64,000 nt of DNA from Haberlea rhodopensis (GCA_907163345.1 CAJQUN010000021.1:8370001-8434000); one strand, 5' to 3'; numbered from the stretch's first letter, positions 23,101 to 35,021 are shown. Notes: generated by a model from the sequence alone, not told the origin. Program-made: numbers and translations.

Positions 23101-25680
23101 ATAGGGTTCGCCCATCACACCACTTTTTACATTGTGGACTTTTATAAAAATTTGGGCAGAGTCTCCCCATAAATAGAGCTATCCCGAAATAAAAGCACAA
23201 CGCATAACAAAATTCCCGGCCAGGGAAAACATAACACTCATCAGAATACAGCAATATCAAGTAAATTCCCAGCCAGGGAAGACACCACACATATGACAAC
23301 CAAAATGGGTTTCAACCCCCACATAACACACTAACGACTCTCATATCATTAGCAATTCTACCACAATTGCATGCAACATATAATGAAAGAGAGGAAGGCT
23401 CATGCCTTTATATACAACGCATATACAAGTAATCTTGCTCACATGCGAGCATCATGAATATGTATATAACCCTCATGGGTATATAAGTACTCTATACGAT
23501 ACCGTGCTCCATCAAGCCCTGGTACCACGATCCTGGGAGTACATCCAATCAACAGCTCGAGCTCATCTCCAAAGCCATCGATGTACCTGTTCACCTGCCC
23601 CAACAGAGACAGCCCCCAACGGGGTGAGCATACCAATTCCACAATTTCATAATCATAATGACATAATACATAATTTACGAAAATGTAAATATTGTGGAAC
23701 ATATGTGATACTTCCTGGATGGTATCATCCTCATCATAGCGTACCCCTGTAATAATCCTGTTCTCAAAACAGATAAATCATCAAATCCTGAATATGCAGT
23801 TAATCATCATATTGGCTAACCCTAGCCAGTTTCAATTTAACAACATTTCATAACATCTTTCTTTATCTAGCAATCATCATAATTCTAGATATTATATTGA
23901 GCTTTCCTTAACTTCGATACTAGTTAATCACTTCTCTGATTAACTACGTCTCTGTTCCTATTTATTACCAATAGGGAATAAAATACAGATATCCTAGATA
24001 TCTAATCAAATACCACCTTTTTCATTTCTTACTTCAAGTAGCATCATACTATCGGTGTTTGCTCCGTAGCAACCACACCCCATCATTTGCTCGCTTCATA
24101 GCGGCACTAAGCATTTCACCATGTGAATCAACATAACGTAATCAAGTCCCGGTACCATCATAGTAAAACATTTCATGTATTTTAAATCATGCATCATACT
24201 TGCAAAAACATCATTTAAACTATGCTCGTACGCTAAACGTACCTTAAATCCTCGAAGTCCGAGCCAAACCTTGCTCGAGTTCCATGCCCTGAGGAACGAT
24301 GTGCTAACACGATAAATAATTCACAATTATTTACGAACATGCAACCCATGCTCAAGCACATCCATAACCCTCAAAATATTGTCGACACACGACAATTAAA
24401 CATCTAAAAGACCCGGGGCAGGGTACATGCAGGGAGGGAAAACGAATGCAACATATCGAAAAATTGCTCAAGAACACCTTCAATAATTCGAACCCTAGCA
24501 TCACGATTCGAACCCAACCAACCATCATAAATCATCTAAAACATGTAATAACAATCTCTTAACATGAATCATCAACCCATAGCCAAAACCCCCAAAATCG
24601 AAATCAAACCCTCACCAAAATAGGGCAATTTCGAACCATACATCTCAATTTGATCCCAATTAAGCATCATAATTCATTTAAACATGAATTAATCGAATAA
24701 CAACAAGAATCATCATCCTCATACCAAAAACCCAAATTTTCGAACCCTAATTCACAAAATCAGCGTTCAAATTCGAATCCATAAGCAACAAATTTTCGAC
24801 CCATGAAAGTATGAAATCATCGATTCAAAAGCAGCATAAAAACGCCCCAAAAACACCAGAAAAATCGTACCAAAAACATACCAAAATCGAGCCCCAAAAA
24901 TCGAATGAACTCCAGTTTCGAACCCTACGCTTCTCTGGCAAATCCGAGCTCAATTCTCGACGAAACTTCGAATTGTTGGTATGTATAGAAGCGCCTGGAA
25001 GAGACGATTCCAACGGTGGGTGGCACGCGCCGAACGGCGGCCGGACGGCGGCGGGCGGTGGCCTTTTGTGCGCGGGGGTAAAAGGGATCGGGAAAGGCCA
25101 GCGTGCGCGAGGAGAGAGAGAGGTGAGGAAAATGGCTCCGATAATTAAAATCTCGGGTTTAACTGGTATTTATAGCAAAAATACCCCGAAATACTAATAC
25201 CCCCACAAATACATCATGATTCATTAAAAATCATCTGTTTTCAAAAATTCTCTCTCTAACTCAAAAACCCCCTACCGGTGTCCACACCAAGCACCCGAGA
25301 TTCCGAGTCACACTAAAAACCCAACTCACAGGTTTTCACCGAAATGAGAATACGATCTCAACCTCGGGATCCAACGATCCCAACTACTCAAATAGACGAG
25401 CCCAGAAGGTCCAACACCTCGATTAAATTCCAATTGCCACGTAAAACAACTTTACGGGTTATTAACACTCCTGGATTAACATTCATAATCTCAGGTCATC
25501 ACACACATACTTAGGCGTTTCCATTTCATTCGAGAAATCGTTGAAAGGGGAGATGTTAAAATATGCAAAGTACCAACAGATGATAATGTATCTGACCCAT
25601 TGACGAAGCCGCTGTCACAGCAGAAGCATGATCGTCATACTAGATCTCTAGGCATTAGGTATATGTCTGAGTGGTCTTAG
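20196..25680 (+). pseudogene. Copia pol pseudogene (GAG-pre-integrase to RNase H), plus strand, split
   Basis: Contains LWHCRLGHI (integrase zinc-binding segment), the integrase core (HSDVCGP, LRSDRGGEY, NGVSERRNR), RT with LYVDDILLIGND, and RNase H with GYTDASF. Breaks: an extra T near 21771-21779 (frameshift in RT), TAA at 21961-21963 replacing a Tyr codon, and insertion of a 2.6-kb LTR at 22929. The last 60 codons resume at 25502-25680 after it. The open frame 20133-21797 has a false N-terminus: its first 20 or so codons come from the antisense of C1. It is nearly identical to the downstream copy, so a recent duplication is likely. Confidence 0.92.
22929..25503 (-). mobile_element. Y-family solo LTR inside the copia RNase H
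   Basis: About 2.57 kb, starting TGTAAGGACC and ending GGTCATCACA, the complement of the Y LTR start TGTGATGACC. Blocks near 23110-23180 and 23580-23640 match Y LTR 41290-41340 and 40850-40910 in reverse complement. No internal sequence, so a solo LTR. The TSD is CACAT if the LTR ends at 25501 (22924-22928 and 25502-25506). With the family's usual ending (25503) two bases are missing. Confidence 0.88.
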
Positions 25681-25695
25681 TGCAAGTGGGAGATT

Positions 25696-27168
25696 TGTTG
25701 GGATATGCCCTAAGACAAGTCATAAGATGATTGTTTAAGACATACAATGTTTATGGTTTTATGAATGGCAATTCATTATTATATATTATTCTTTTAACTG
25801 TGCATTGTGAATTAATATATATGTTAATGTCCTTAGAATAATATTGTATTATTTTTAAAGATGTCTCTAGTCAAGTATTATCATGAATAGGGATAATGAT
25901 AATACGTAGAGACTAGTATATGTTGATCGATGAATTGTTCATTGATATGAGATATCAAATCAACATATGGGTACATGTTAGAGAACGATGTACTGGACAG
26001 ACCCACCATGAGAATGCAACATGGATAGTTATATGATCGTCATATGCAATTCTCATAGTGATAATAATGTATGCAATCCTTACGACTTGTGATCATCAGA
26101 GATCCCAACATAAGGAGTTATGTATCTTGATATCGTCAAACGTTACTCGTAACAGGGTATACTATAAAGGCGACTATTGGATACACTACGAATTATGTAG
26201 AGGGATGTTGACTGATCGAGATAGGATTTGTCCCTCCTATATAACAGGAGATGTGTTTGGCCCTTGATCAAGTGAGAACTAAAATGCATGGCCATGCTCG
26301 AATGAGTCGATATGAGATATCGAGCTTATTCGTTTATTCTAGTTCTACTTGGGGATCAAGAAATAAAGATTGGATATACGAGTATGACTATTCCATGACT
26401 CGTGTTCAATCTAAACACAAAGGACAAAGGGATTAAGTTACATGATTAATATTATCACAAGTTCTAAAGGTTATGTCGAGTCATTGACATTCTTGTAATT
26501 TGGGTAGCATTGATGTGTTGCTAGATACCGCTCAATGCTTGCCAACATTACAAGATCCTATCGGGTCGCACAAAAGATTAAATCGAGAAGGGAAATTAAA
26601 TTAATGGGATGAATTAAATAATTAAGAGGAGTCTTAATTAAATATCATAATGATTGAATTAAATCATGGGCTTAAGCCCATGAGGCTTTATGAAAGCCTT
26701 TAATTAATCATATATAATGTGTTAACAAGGTTTTAATTATTAAGACTTGATATAACACTTCATAATATCAAAACCTACACGTGAGAAGCTCTCGGCCGCC
26801 TCTCAAGTTTGCTCTCGGCTTCTTCATTGTCGAAGGGCATCCTTGATTGTTTTCGTGCCATCATTCGATTGTGAATCGAGTTAGCTTTGTGTATCGGTTT
26901 AATAACTTGTCTAGCAACTTGTTATTAATCCATCCCTTCACCCGATTTGATCGTGTGGATACCGTTGAGGCAAAACTCATTGAGTTTTGCTATTGACTCG
27001 GAGAAGGCGTAGGACGTGGTGCTGCTCCGTGGATTCTGCTTCAAACACGCTACAAGGGTGAGACCTTCATATACCTTAATCCGATATGATAACCTATGTA
27101 TAGATCTGCTGGTTTGTAATCCTAAAAATTTTATTCCGCTGCGTTGTATGCTCTAAGGATTACTTACA
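25696..27168 (+). repeat. Copia LTR shared by C2 (3') and C3 (5')
   Basis: Starts TGTTGGGATATG after a PPT (25684-25695) that belongs to C2 and ends GATTACTTACA directly before the PBS of C3. So one LTR lies between two internal regions of the same orientation. Confidence 0.92.
26711..26717 (+). promoter_or_regulatory. Possible TATA box in the copia 5' LTR
   Basis: TATATAA in AT-rich sequence, about 450 bp before the LTR end. Other AT-rich motifs are near, so the choice is tentative. Confidence 0.35.
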
Positions 27169-27169
27169 G

Positions 27170-27182
27170 TGGTATCAGAGCC
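27170..27182 (+). promoter_or_regulatory. Primer-binding site of copia C3
   Basis: TGGTATCAGAGCC one base after the LTR end; complementary to the 3' end of plant tRNA-Met. Confidence 0.93.
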
Positions 27183-29038
27183 GTGTACAAGGCTCATATC
27201 GGATTTATGTGATTAAATTGTGTTAATCATATTAGAATTAATATTGCATGCTAATTAAAACTGTTTAATTCATATATGATATGAAATAAATATTTAGTTT
27301 TTGAAAATCATCGTAAAGTTGTATTTGATATAATTAGGCGAATATCGAACCATATGTCATATTGTTTTCGGCCATCACCATCACAAATGTCACCACGGCT
27401 AGCCACATGAGGGCTAGGGTTTTCGAACCCTTGGCTCGAGATGGCTTAGTCGTTGTGGCTAATAATTGTGCATGGAAGTGTCGAAAATTAATTAGGGTTT
27501 AGAACCCATTGGACGTGACGGCTAGCTCGTGACGGCTAGGGTTTCGAACCCTAATAGCCGTGCATGGCTCGGCCATCATCGCCTTATTTTCTAAAGTTTT
27601 GAGACGTGGATGAGTTTTGAACTCTTTGACTAGATAATGGTTCACGCATGCATGGATTAGTAACTTTACCACATGAGAGCAAGGTTTTTCGAACCCTTAG
27701 CTCGAGATGGTTGAGCGAACCCCGTGCATGGCATGACCGTGACTCGTGGTTAACAAATTCCAGCGTTTAAAACAAGATGGCTCGATAAAATACCAAAAGG
27801 GTGCGAGGCGGCTAGGGTTTGGAACCCTAGCGCCGCCGCCGCTCGAGCTTGGCTCGGCCATGGGCTAGGGTTTCGAACCCTAGGCCCATCTATGGTCCAG
27901 CCGAGTGTTTGTGGTTCGAACCATGGTGGTTCGAGTCTTAGTCGCTTTAGTTCGTGGCATGTGATGTCCCGAGCGTACGATAATTTTTCAAAAATTATTT
28001 TACAGTTTTAATTAGAATTAAATTTAAAATGTTTAGAATTTAATTAATTAAATGTTAATGCATGCTTTATGTGTTGTTTGAGCATGGTGCGTGGTTATAG
28101 CCCTTTGACCTATTAGATAGGATTTGTGGATGTTTGTATTTATAATACGACATGCGTGTCGTGCCTTTCTCTATTTCATTCTAAATGTAATCCCTCCCCT
28201 ATGTTCCCCTCGAATGTGAATCGAGGAATTCTATATCTTGTAAATAGTGTAGTTTATTTTATTGATGGTGATCAATGAAGATGGAGCATCGTGCCGGGAT
28301 GAGGAGGCCATTCACAAATTGGAGCCACAGGAAGGTGCTTGTGAAGTTACCTTAGGTTGACTCATAGGATTTTCTCATTGGCTTGAGAAAATCATTAGTA
28401 GGGGCTATAACCATGTCACGTTTTATTATGTATGTTGATGCATGATTTATCTTATGTTTTAGTTTGATAATAGTATTCACATATATGTAGATATGTATAC
28501 AACTATATGTAGTGGACATATTTTAAATTATCAAATTATGAGATCAATAAATCCCTCTAAAATATTAAGTTTTAGATGCCTTCCAAAATAAAAGTACTCG
28601 TCAATAACTTCGATTGTACATGTGTGGGTTTGCCAAAGCAAAGCACCGTGGCAATCTTAGTAAGGCGCGAAAGGATAAAAGTGATATCCGTTATACTTTA
28701 ATTGGGTACGACTTAACTAGGTTATCTCAATAGGATTGGGAACCTAGAGGCATGGGTTGGATTTTAATTCATTTGATGAATTGAACAAAGTGTTGTTCGT
28801 CCAACTATCCAAGAATTATATGTGATGTAATTGACAAAGTGTTGTCTACCTAAATAACCGAGTCTTGGGCGATTAGCCAAAGCTAACTCAAGATTAGGCG
28901 AAATATGGATCTTGGCCCACTAAAGGTTTCGAGGGTTGATATTTTTCAAACAAAATAGTGGGAGTATCATTTAATATAAGACCATGTTAAATGATTTAAA
29001 TCATAAACTTATTTTGCATATTTATATTGTAGATATCC
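27183..29038 (+). other. Copia C3 untranslated leader
   Basis: About 1.86 kb between PBS and the gag start with no usable ORF. The first part (27411-27925) holds a series of GGGTT / AACCC hairpins, listed separately. From about 27990 to 29038 I see only AT-rich sequence. Confidence 0.75.
27411..27925 (+). repeat. Series of GGGTT-loop-AACCC hairpins in the copia leader
   Basis: Perfect or near-perfect inverted repeats: AGGGTT/AACCCT with loop TTCG (27416-27431), GGGTT/AACCC (27495-27507), TAGGGTT/AACCCTA with loop TCG (27537-27553), GCTAGGGTT/AACCCTAGC with loop TGG (27811-27831), and an 8-bp stem extended by five pairs past one bulge (27860-27889). A weaker one is at 27681-27698. TGGTTCGAACCA at 27912-27923 is a perfect 12-bp palindrome. 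Confidence 0.8.
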
Positions 29039-32000
29039 ATGGCAACTAACAACGTTACTAGCACTTTATCACTGCGATCGGTCCTTGAGAAGGACAAATT
29101 AAATGGGACGAATTTCCTAGACTGGCATAGGAACTTGAGGATAGTCCTCAAACAAGAAAAGAAACAATATGTCCTAGAGGAACCCTTGCCCGCTGAGGAA
29201 CCTCCCCTAACAGCTACAAGAGCTGAAAAGATGCTTACAAGAAGCATCAGAGTGACGCACTTGATGTTGGGTGCCTCATGCTTGCCACCATGAACTCTGA
29301 GCTTCAGAAGCAACATGAGGAAATGGAGGCGTTCGATATGATCGAACACTTAAAGCAGTTGTACCAATAGCAAGCAAGACAAGAGAGGTATGACGTCTCT
29401 AAGGCGTTATTTCAGTGCAGGATGGTAGAAGGAAGCTTAGTTGGAACTCATGTGCTCAAGATGATTGGGTACATTGAGAATCTGGACAAGCTAGGTTTTC
29501 CATTGGACCAAGAGTTGGCCACCGATGTGATCTTGCAATCGTTGCCTGAGAGCTTCAGTCAATTTGTAGTAAATTACAATATGACTGACATGGAAAAGAC
29601 TCTACCACAATTGCTTGGTATGTTGAGAACATATGAAGCAAATACTAAGAAGACTAAGGCCACAAATGTCCTTATTGTGAATAAGGGCAAAGGAAGGGCC
29701 AAAGCTAAAGGCAACAAGAAAGCAAAGAAGGTCTTTGCTAAATCTAAGCCAAAGTCTTTTGCACTGAAGCCAAAGGGAGGGATAGCAAAGGAAGGGAACT
29801 GTTTCCATTGCGGTGAGACCGGCCATTGGAAAAGAAACTGCAAAGTATATCTGGAGGATCTAAAGAAAGGAAGTGTGACTTCCGCTTCAGGTATTTTTGT
29901 TATAGAAGTCAATTTATCTACTTCTTCATCATGGGTATTAGATACTGGATGTGGATCTCACATTTGTGTAAATGTGCAGGATCTCAAAAGGAGTAGGACG
30001 TTGGCGAAAGGTGAAGTAGATCTCCGAGTTGGAAATGGAGCAAGAGTTGCTGCATTAGCTATAGGAGATTATCATTTAGCTTTACCTTCTAGTTTATCAT
30101 TGATTTTAAAAGACTGTTATTTTGTGCCTTCTATTACTAAAAACATAATATCTATTTCTTGTTTAGACAAGTATGGTTTTTCATTTATAATAAAGGACAA
30201 CTGTTGTTCTATTTATTTAAATGATATGTTTTATGCTAGTGCACAAATGGTGAATGGTCTTTATGTATTAAATCTTGATATGCCTATCTATAACATAAAT
30301 ACTAAAAGGATTAAAAATAATGATTGTAATCCGACTTATCTCTGGCACTGTCGCTTGGGCCACATAAACGAGAACCGCATATCTAAACTTCATCAGGATG
30401 GAGTATTAGATTCATTTGATTTTGAATCATATGAAACATGCGAATCTTGTTTAATGGGCAAGATGACTAAAGCCCCTTTCAAGGGACATGCTGAAAGGGC
30501 AAATGTTTTATTGGGACTAATACATAGTGATGTATGTGGACCAATAAGTACACAAGCTAGAGGTGGTTTTCAATACTTCGTTACATTTACTGATGACCTC
30601 AGTAGATATGGGTATGTGTACCTAATGAAACATAAACATGAAACCTTTGAAAAGTTCAAAGATTTCAAGAATGAAGTACAAAACCAACTTGGCAAAAGTA
30701 TCAAAATCCTTCGATCAGATCGAGGAGGTGAATACTTAAGCCAAGAATTTCATGACTATCTAAAGGAGTGTGGGATAGTCCCACAACTCACTCCTCCGTA
30801 TACTCCACAATGGAATGGTGTATCCGAGAGGAGAAATCAAACCTTGTTAGACATGGTTAGATCAATGATGAGTCATGCAGATCTTCCGATATCGTTTTGG
30901 GGACACGCTCTAGAAACAGCGATTTTCTTACTGAACCGTGTTCCATCTAAATCAGTGGAAAAGACACCATATGAGATATGGACTGGGAAGCGTCCTAGTA
31001 TGTCTTTTATTAAGATTTGGGGTTGTGAGGCTTTCGTTAGACGTCACGCCACTAACAAACTTGGACCCAAATCTGATAAGTGTTTATTTTTGGGGTATCC
31101 TAAGGAAACGAAAGGATACTATTTCTATTATCCCACCGAGAACAAAGTAGTTGTTGCTCGGACTGGTGTATTTCTTGAAAGAGAATTTATTTCTAGAAAT
31201 ACCAGTGGGAGAAAAATAGAACTTAGTGAAGTTCAACCACAAGAAAACACTGAACCTGAGATTGAGATGGAAACAGAGCAGGCACCGCAAGCTGTTGTGG
31301 AAGAAACACCTGCTCAAGAGACACAAGCCCAGCGTAGGTCTGTAAGAGTACACCGGGAGCCACAGAGATATGGATTTCTTGTGACTCAACAAGGTGACTT
31401 ACTACTTATTGATGAGGATGAGCCGTCATCTTATCAACAAGCTATAATGGGCAATGATTCTGAGAAATGGCAAGAGGCCATGAAATCTGAGATGGAATCC
31501 ATGTATGCAAACCAAGTATGGACTTTGGTTGATCCACCTGAAGGGGTACGACCCATAGGGTGCAAATGGATTTTCAAGAAAAAGACCGATATGGATGGTA
31601 ACGTACAAACCTATAAAGGTTGGCTGGTTGCAAAAGGATTCAAACAAATTCATGGTATTGACTATGATGAAACCTTTTCACCAGTGGCCATGGTTAAATC
31701 CATAAGGATCTTACTTGCAATAGCTGCATTTCATGATTATGAAATCTGGCAGATGGATGTCAAAACAGCTTTCCTTAATGGAAATCTGCTCGAGGATGTG
31801 TACATGACACAGCCCGAGGGTTTTGTCGATCCAAAGGATGCTGGAAAGATATGCAAGGTATACCGATCCATTTATGGATTGAAGCAAGCTTCTCGGAGTT
31901 GGAATCTTCGTTTTGATGATGCAATCAAAGAGTTTGGTTTTATCAAAAATGAAGATGAACCTTGTGTCTACAAGAAGGTCAGTGGGAGCGTAATCATTTT

Positions 32001-32999
32001 CCTAGTGTTGTATGTAGATGACATACTTCTTATTGGAAATGATATCCCTGCCTTGCAATCTGTAAAGATTTGGCTAGGGAACTGCTTTTTGATGAAAGAC
32101 TTGGGAGAAGCCACCTATGTATTAGTAATCAAGATCTATAGAGATAGATCAAGAAGGCTTCTTGGTCTAAGTCAAAGTACATACATAGACAAGGTGCTTA
32201 AAAGGTTTAGCATGCAAGAATCCAAGAAAGGATTCGTGCCTATGACACATGGTATTTATCTCTCGAAGGAACAGCGTCCTTCAACACCAGATGAAAGACA
32301 ACGCATGAGTAAGATTCCATACGCGTCAGCTATTGGATCTATCATGTATGCCATGATATGTACTCGTCCCGATGTATCGTATGCTTTGAGCATGACGAGC
32401 AGATATCAAGTTGATCCAGGTGAAGGTCACTGGATTGCTGTCAAGAATATCCTGAAGTACTTGAGAAGGACTAAATATACATTCTTGATTTATGGAGGTG
32501 AGGAAGAGCTCAATGTAATGGGTTACACTGATGCAAGCTTCCAAAACGACAAAGATGATTTTCGATCGCAATCTGGATATGTGTATTGCCGAATGGAGGT
32601 GCTGTGAGCTGGAAGAGTTCAAAGCAAGAAACAGTAGCCGATTCTACAACGGAAGCTGAGTATATTGCTGCCTCGGATGCAGCAAGGGAAGCTGTTTGGA
32701 TGAGGAAGTTCATTTCTGAACTTGGAGTGGTGCCTAGCATTAAAGATCCGATAGAACTCTATTGTGACAACAATGGAGCGATCGCATTGGCTAAGGAACC
32801 AAGATCTCACCAAAGATCCAAGCACATATTTAGGCGTTTCCATTTCATTCGAGAAATCGTTGAAAGGGGAGATGTTAAAATATGCAAAGTACCAACAGAT
32901 GATAATGTATCTGACCCATTGACGAAGCCGCTGTCACAGCAGAAGCATGATCGTCATACTAGATCTCTAGGCATTAGGTATATGTCTGAGTGGTCTTAG
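29039..32999 (+). pseudogene. Copia gag-pol pseudogene (C3)
   Basis: Start ATG at 29039, the first in-frame methionine after the leader and typical of copia gag (MATNN...). The gag frame shifts by one base near 29225-29235, then meets TAG at 29368-29370. The main open frame is 29422-32607 (1061 codons): zinc knuckle CFHCGETGHWKRNC (about residue 126), protease LDTGCGSH (about 174), integrase zinc segment LWHCRLGHI (about 308), integrase D, D, E in HSDVCGP, SDRGGEY and SERRNQ (about 368, 431, 468), RT with YVDD (about 862), and RNase H GYTDASF (about 1033). A missing base near 32590 shifts the frame again. The rest, 32586-32999, carries TTEAEYIAAS and LYCDNNGAIA and ends in RSLGIRYMSEWS. Gene order integrase before RT fixes it as Ty1/copia. 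I do not assign a lineage. Confidence 0.95.
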
Positions 33000-33002
33000 T
33001 GC

Positions 33003-33014
33003 AAGTGGGAGATT
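33003..33014 (+). promoter_or_regulatory. Copia C3 polypurine tract
   Basis: AAGTGGGAGATT immediately before the 3' LTR. The same tract precedes the shared LTR at 25684-25695. Confidence 0.85.
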
Positions 33015-34515
33015 TGTTAGGATATGCCCTAAGACAAGTCATTAGATGATTGTTTAAGACATACAATGTTTATGGTTTTATGAATGGCAATTCATTATTA
33101 TATATTATTCTTTTAACTGTGCATTGTGAATTAATATATATGTTAATGTCCTTAGAATAATATTGTATTATTCTTAAAGATGTCCCTAGTCAAGTATTAT
33201 CATGAATAGGGATAATGATAATACGTAGAGACTAGTATATGTTGATCGATGAATTGTTCATTGATATGAGATATCAAATCAACATATGGGTACATGTTAG
33301 AGAACGATGTACTGGACAGACCCACCATGAGAATGCAACATGGATAGTTATATGATCGTCATATGCAATTCTCATAGTGATAATAATGTATGCAATCCTT
33401 ACGACTTGTGATCATCAGAGATCCCAACATAAGGAGTTATGTATCTTGATATCGTCAAACGTTACCCGTAACAGGGTATACTATAAAGGCGACAATTGGA
33501 TACACTACGAATTATGTAGAGGGATGTTGACTGATCGAGATAGGATTTGTCCCTCCTATATAACAGGAGATGTGTTTGGCCCTTGATCAAGTGAGAACTA
33601 AAATGCATGGCCATGCTCGAATGAGTCGATATGAGACATCGAGCTTATTCGTTTATTCTAGTTCTACTTGGGGATCAAGAAATAAAGATTGGATATACGA
33701 GTATGACTATTCCATGACTCGTGTTAAATCTAAACACAAAGGACAAAGGGATTAAGTTACATGATTAATATTATCACAAGTTCTAAAGGTTATGTCGAGT
33801 CATTGACATTCTTGTAATTTGGGTAGCATTGATGTGTTGCTAGATACCGCTCAATGCTTGCGACATAAAATGAGATTTTATGTCACTGTCAACATTACAA
33901 GATCCTATCGGGTCGCACAAAAGATTAAATTGAGAAGGGAAATTAAATTCATGGGATGAATTAAATAATTAAGAGGAGTCTTAATTAAATATCATAATGA
34001 TTGAATTAAATCATGGGCTTAAGCCCATGAGGCTTTATGAAAGCCTTTAATTAATCATATATAATGTGTTAACAAGGTTTTAATTATTAAGACTTGATAT
34101 AACACTTCATAATATCAAAACCTACACGTGAGAAGCTCTCGGCCGCCTCTCAAGTTTGCTCTCGGCTTCTTCATTGTCGAAGGGCATCCTTGATTGTTTT
34201 CGTGCCATCATTCGATTGTGAATCGAGTTAGCTTCGTGTATCGGTTTAATAACTTGTCTAGCAACTTGTTATTAATCCATCCCTTCACCCGATTTGATCG
34301 TGTGGATACCGTTGAGGCAAAACTCATTGAGTTTTGCTATTGACTCGGAGAAGGCGTAGGACGTGGTGCTGCTCCGTGGATTCTGCTTCAAACACGCTAC
34401 AAGGGTGAGACCTTCGTATACCTTAATCCGATATGATAACCTATGTATAGATCTGCTGGTTTGTAATCCTAAAAATTTTATTCCGCTGCGTTGTATGCTC
34501 TAAGGATTACTTACA
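33015..34515 (+). repeat. Copia C3 3' LTR
   Basis: 1501 bp starting TGTTAGGATATG and ending GATTACTTACA. Its 28 extra bases near 33860-33888, absent from the 5' LTR, are present in the other copia LTRs (compare 16730-16760 and 37100-37135 in reverse), so the shorter state is a deletion in the 5' LTR. Confidence 0.93.
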
Positions 34516-35021
34516 TGGTCTAACGGCAACTTTTCTATATTTGGAAGAGATCAATTTCCTGTCTTCATTCCAAATTCTGATTGTCTTCTTTCCAATTTTG
34601 TTAAGCAACGGTTCTTTTATTCTGACGCTAATAGTGGCGGTGATATAGCAAGGTGCGACGCTCTGTTGTACCTTTGTCAGAATAAGTTTGTACTTGGTTT
34701 GTCTTGTTGTCTTCTGCATTTGCTGGATAGTTAGACGTCTACTGATATTCTTCTTTCAGTGAGCGTTCATTCTTCTGTACTCGGTAGATATACACTCTTG
34801 ATATCTTTGCACTTGGTAGATGTCTTTGTCCAGTAGATGTCTGTGTCCGGTAGATGTCTATCCGGTAGATGTCCATATCCGGTAGATGTCTGTGTCCGGT
34901 AGATGTCTATCCGGTAGATGTCTGTCCAGTAGATGCCTATATCCGGTACATGTCTATATCCGGTAGATGTCTGTCCGGTAGATGTTTGTGATCACCAAAA
35001 CTTAGAAATATTTTCCCAACA
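34516..35021 (-). mobile_element. LTR fragment of a different copia-type element
   Basis: Ends TTTTCCCAACA at 35021, next to a polypyrimidine run and GATGACAAAA. On the minus strand this reads as a PPT with GATGACA upstream followed by a TGTTGGG LTR start, a pattern known from plant copia (Sirevirus-like) elements. The other end was cut by the copia C3 boundary at 34515. No coding sequence. Confidence 0.6.
34780..34987. repeat. Tandem repeat of CCGGTAGATGTCT units
   Basis: About a dozen copies of an imperfect 13-18 bp unit (CCGGTAGATGTCTGT and variants such as CCAGTAGATG) within the LTR fragment. Confidence 0.9.

Larger units (their letters stand above)
20196..27168 (+). mobile_element. Copia element C2, plus strand, 5'-truncated, with nested solo LTR
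   Basis: It starts abruptly at 20196-20198 inside the region between protease and integrase and runs to the LTR at 25696-27168. It is interrupted at 22929-25501/25503 by a Y-type solo LTR. Joined to C1 head to head with a 3-bp overlap (TCA). Its LTR also serves as the 5' LTR of the complete copy downstream, a layout expected from recombination between LTRs of neighbouring copies. Confidence 0.85.
25696..34515 (+). mobile_element. Copia element C3, complete structure, mutated coding region
   Basis: A 5' LTR 25696-27168 (1473 bp), a tRNA-Met PBS, a long leader of 1870 bp, gag-pol, a polypurine tract and a 3' LTR 33015-34515 (1501 bp). The LTRs differ by about a dozen substitutions by eye and one 28-bp indel (extra bases in the 3' LTR near 33860-33888). 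The 5 bp after the 3' LTR are TGGTC and do not match the 5 bp at either possible left edge, because the 5' LTR is shared with C2. The coding region has two frameshifts and one stop, so the element cannot move by itself. Confidence 0.92.

Noticed and set aside
27170..27182. tRNA gene
   Set aside because: Only the 3'-end complement of tRNA-Met is present, in PBS position; no cloverleaf. The same applies to the tRNA-Asp-like site at 47028-47045.
29574..29912. Minus-strand ORF opposite copia gag
   Set aside because: Shadow of the Lys-rich gag and zinc-knuckle coding sequence.
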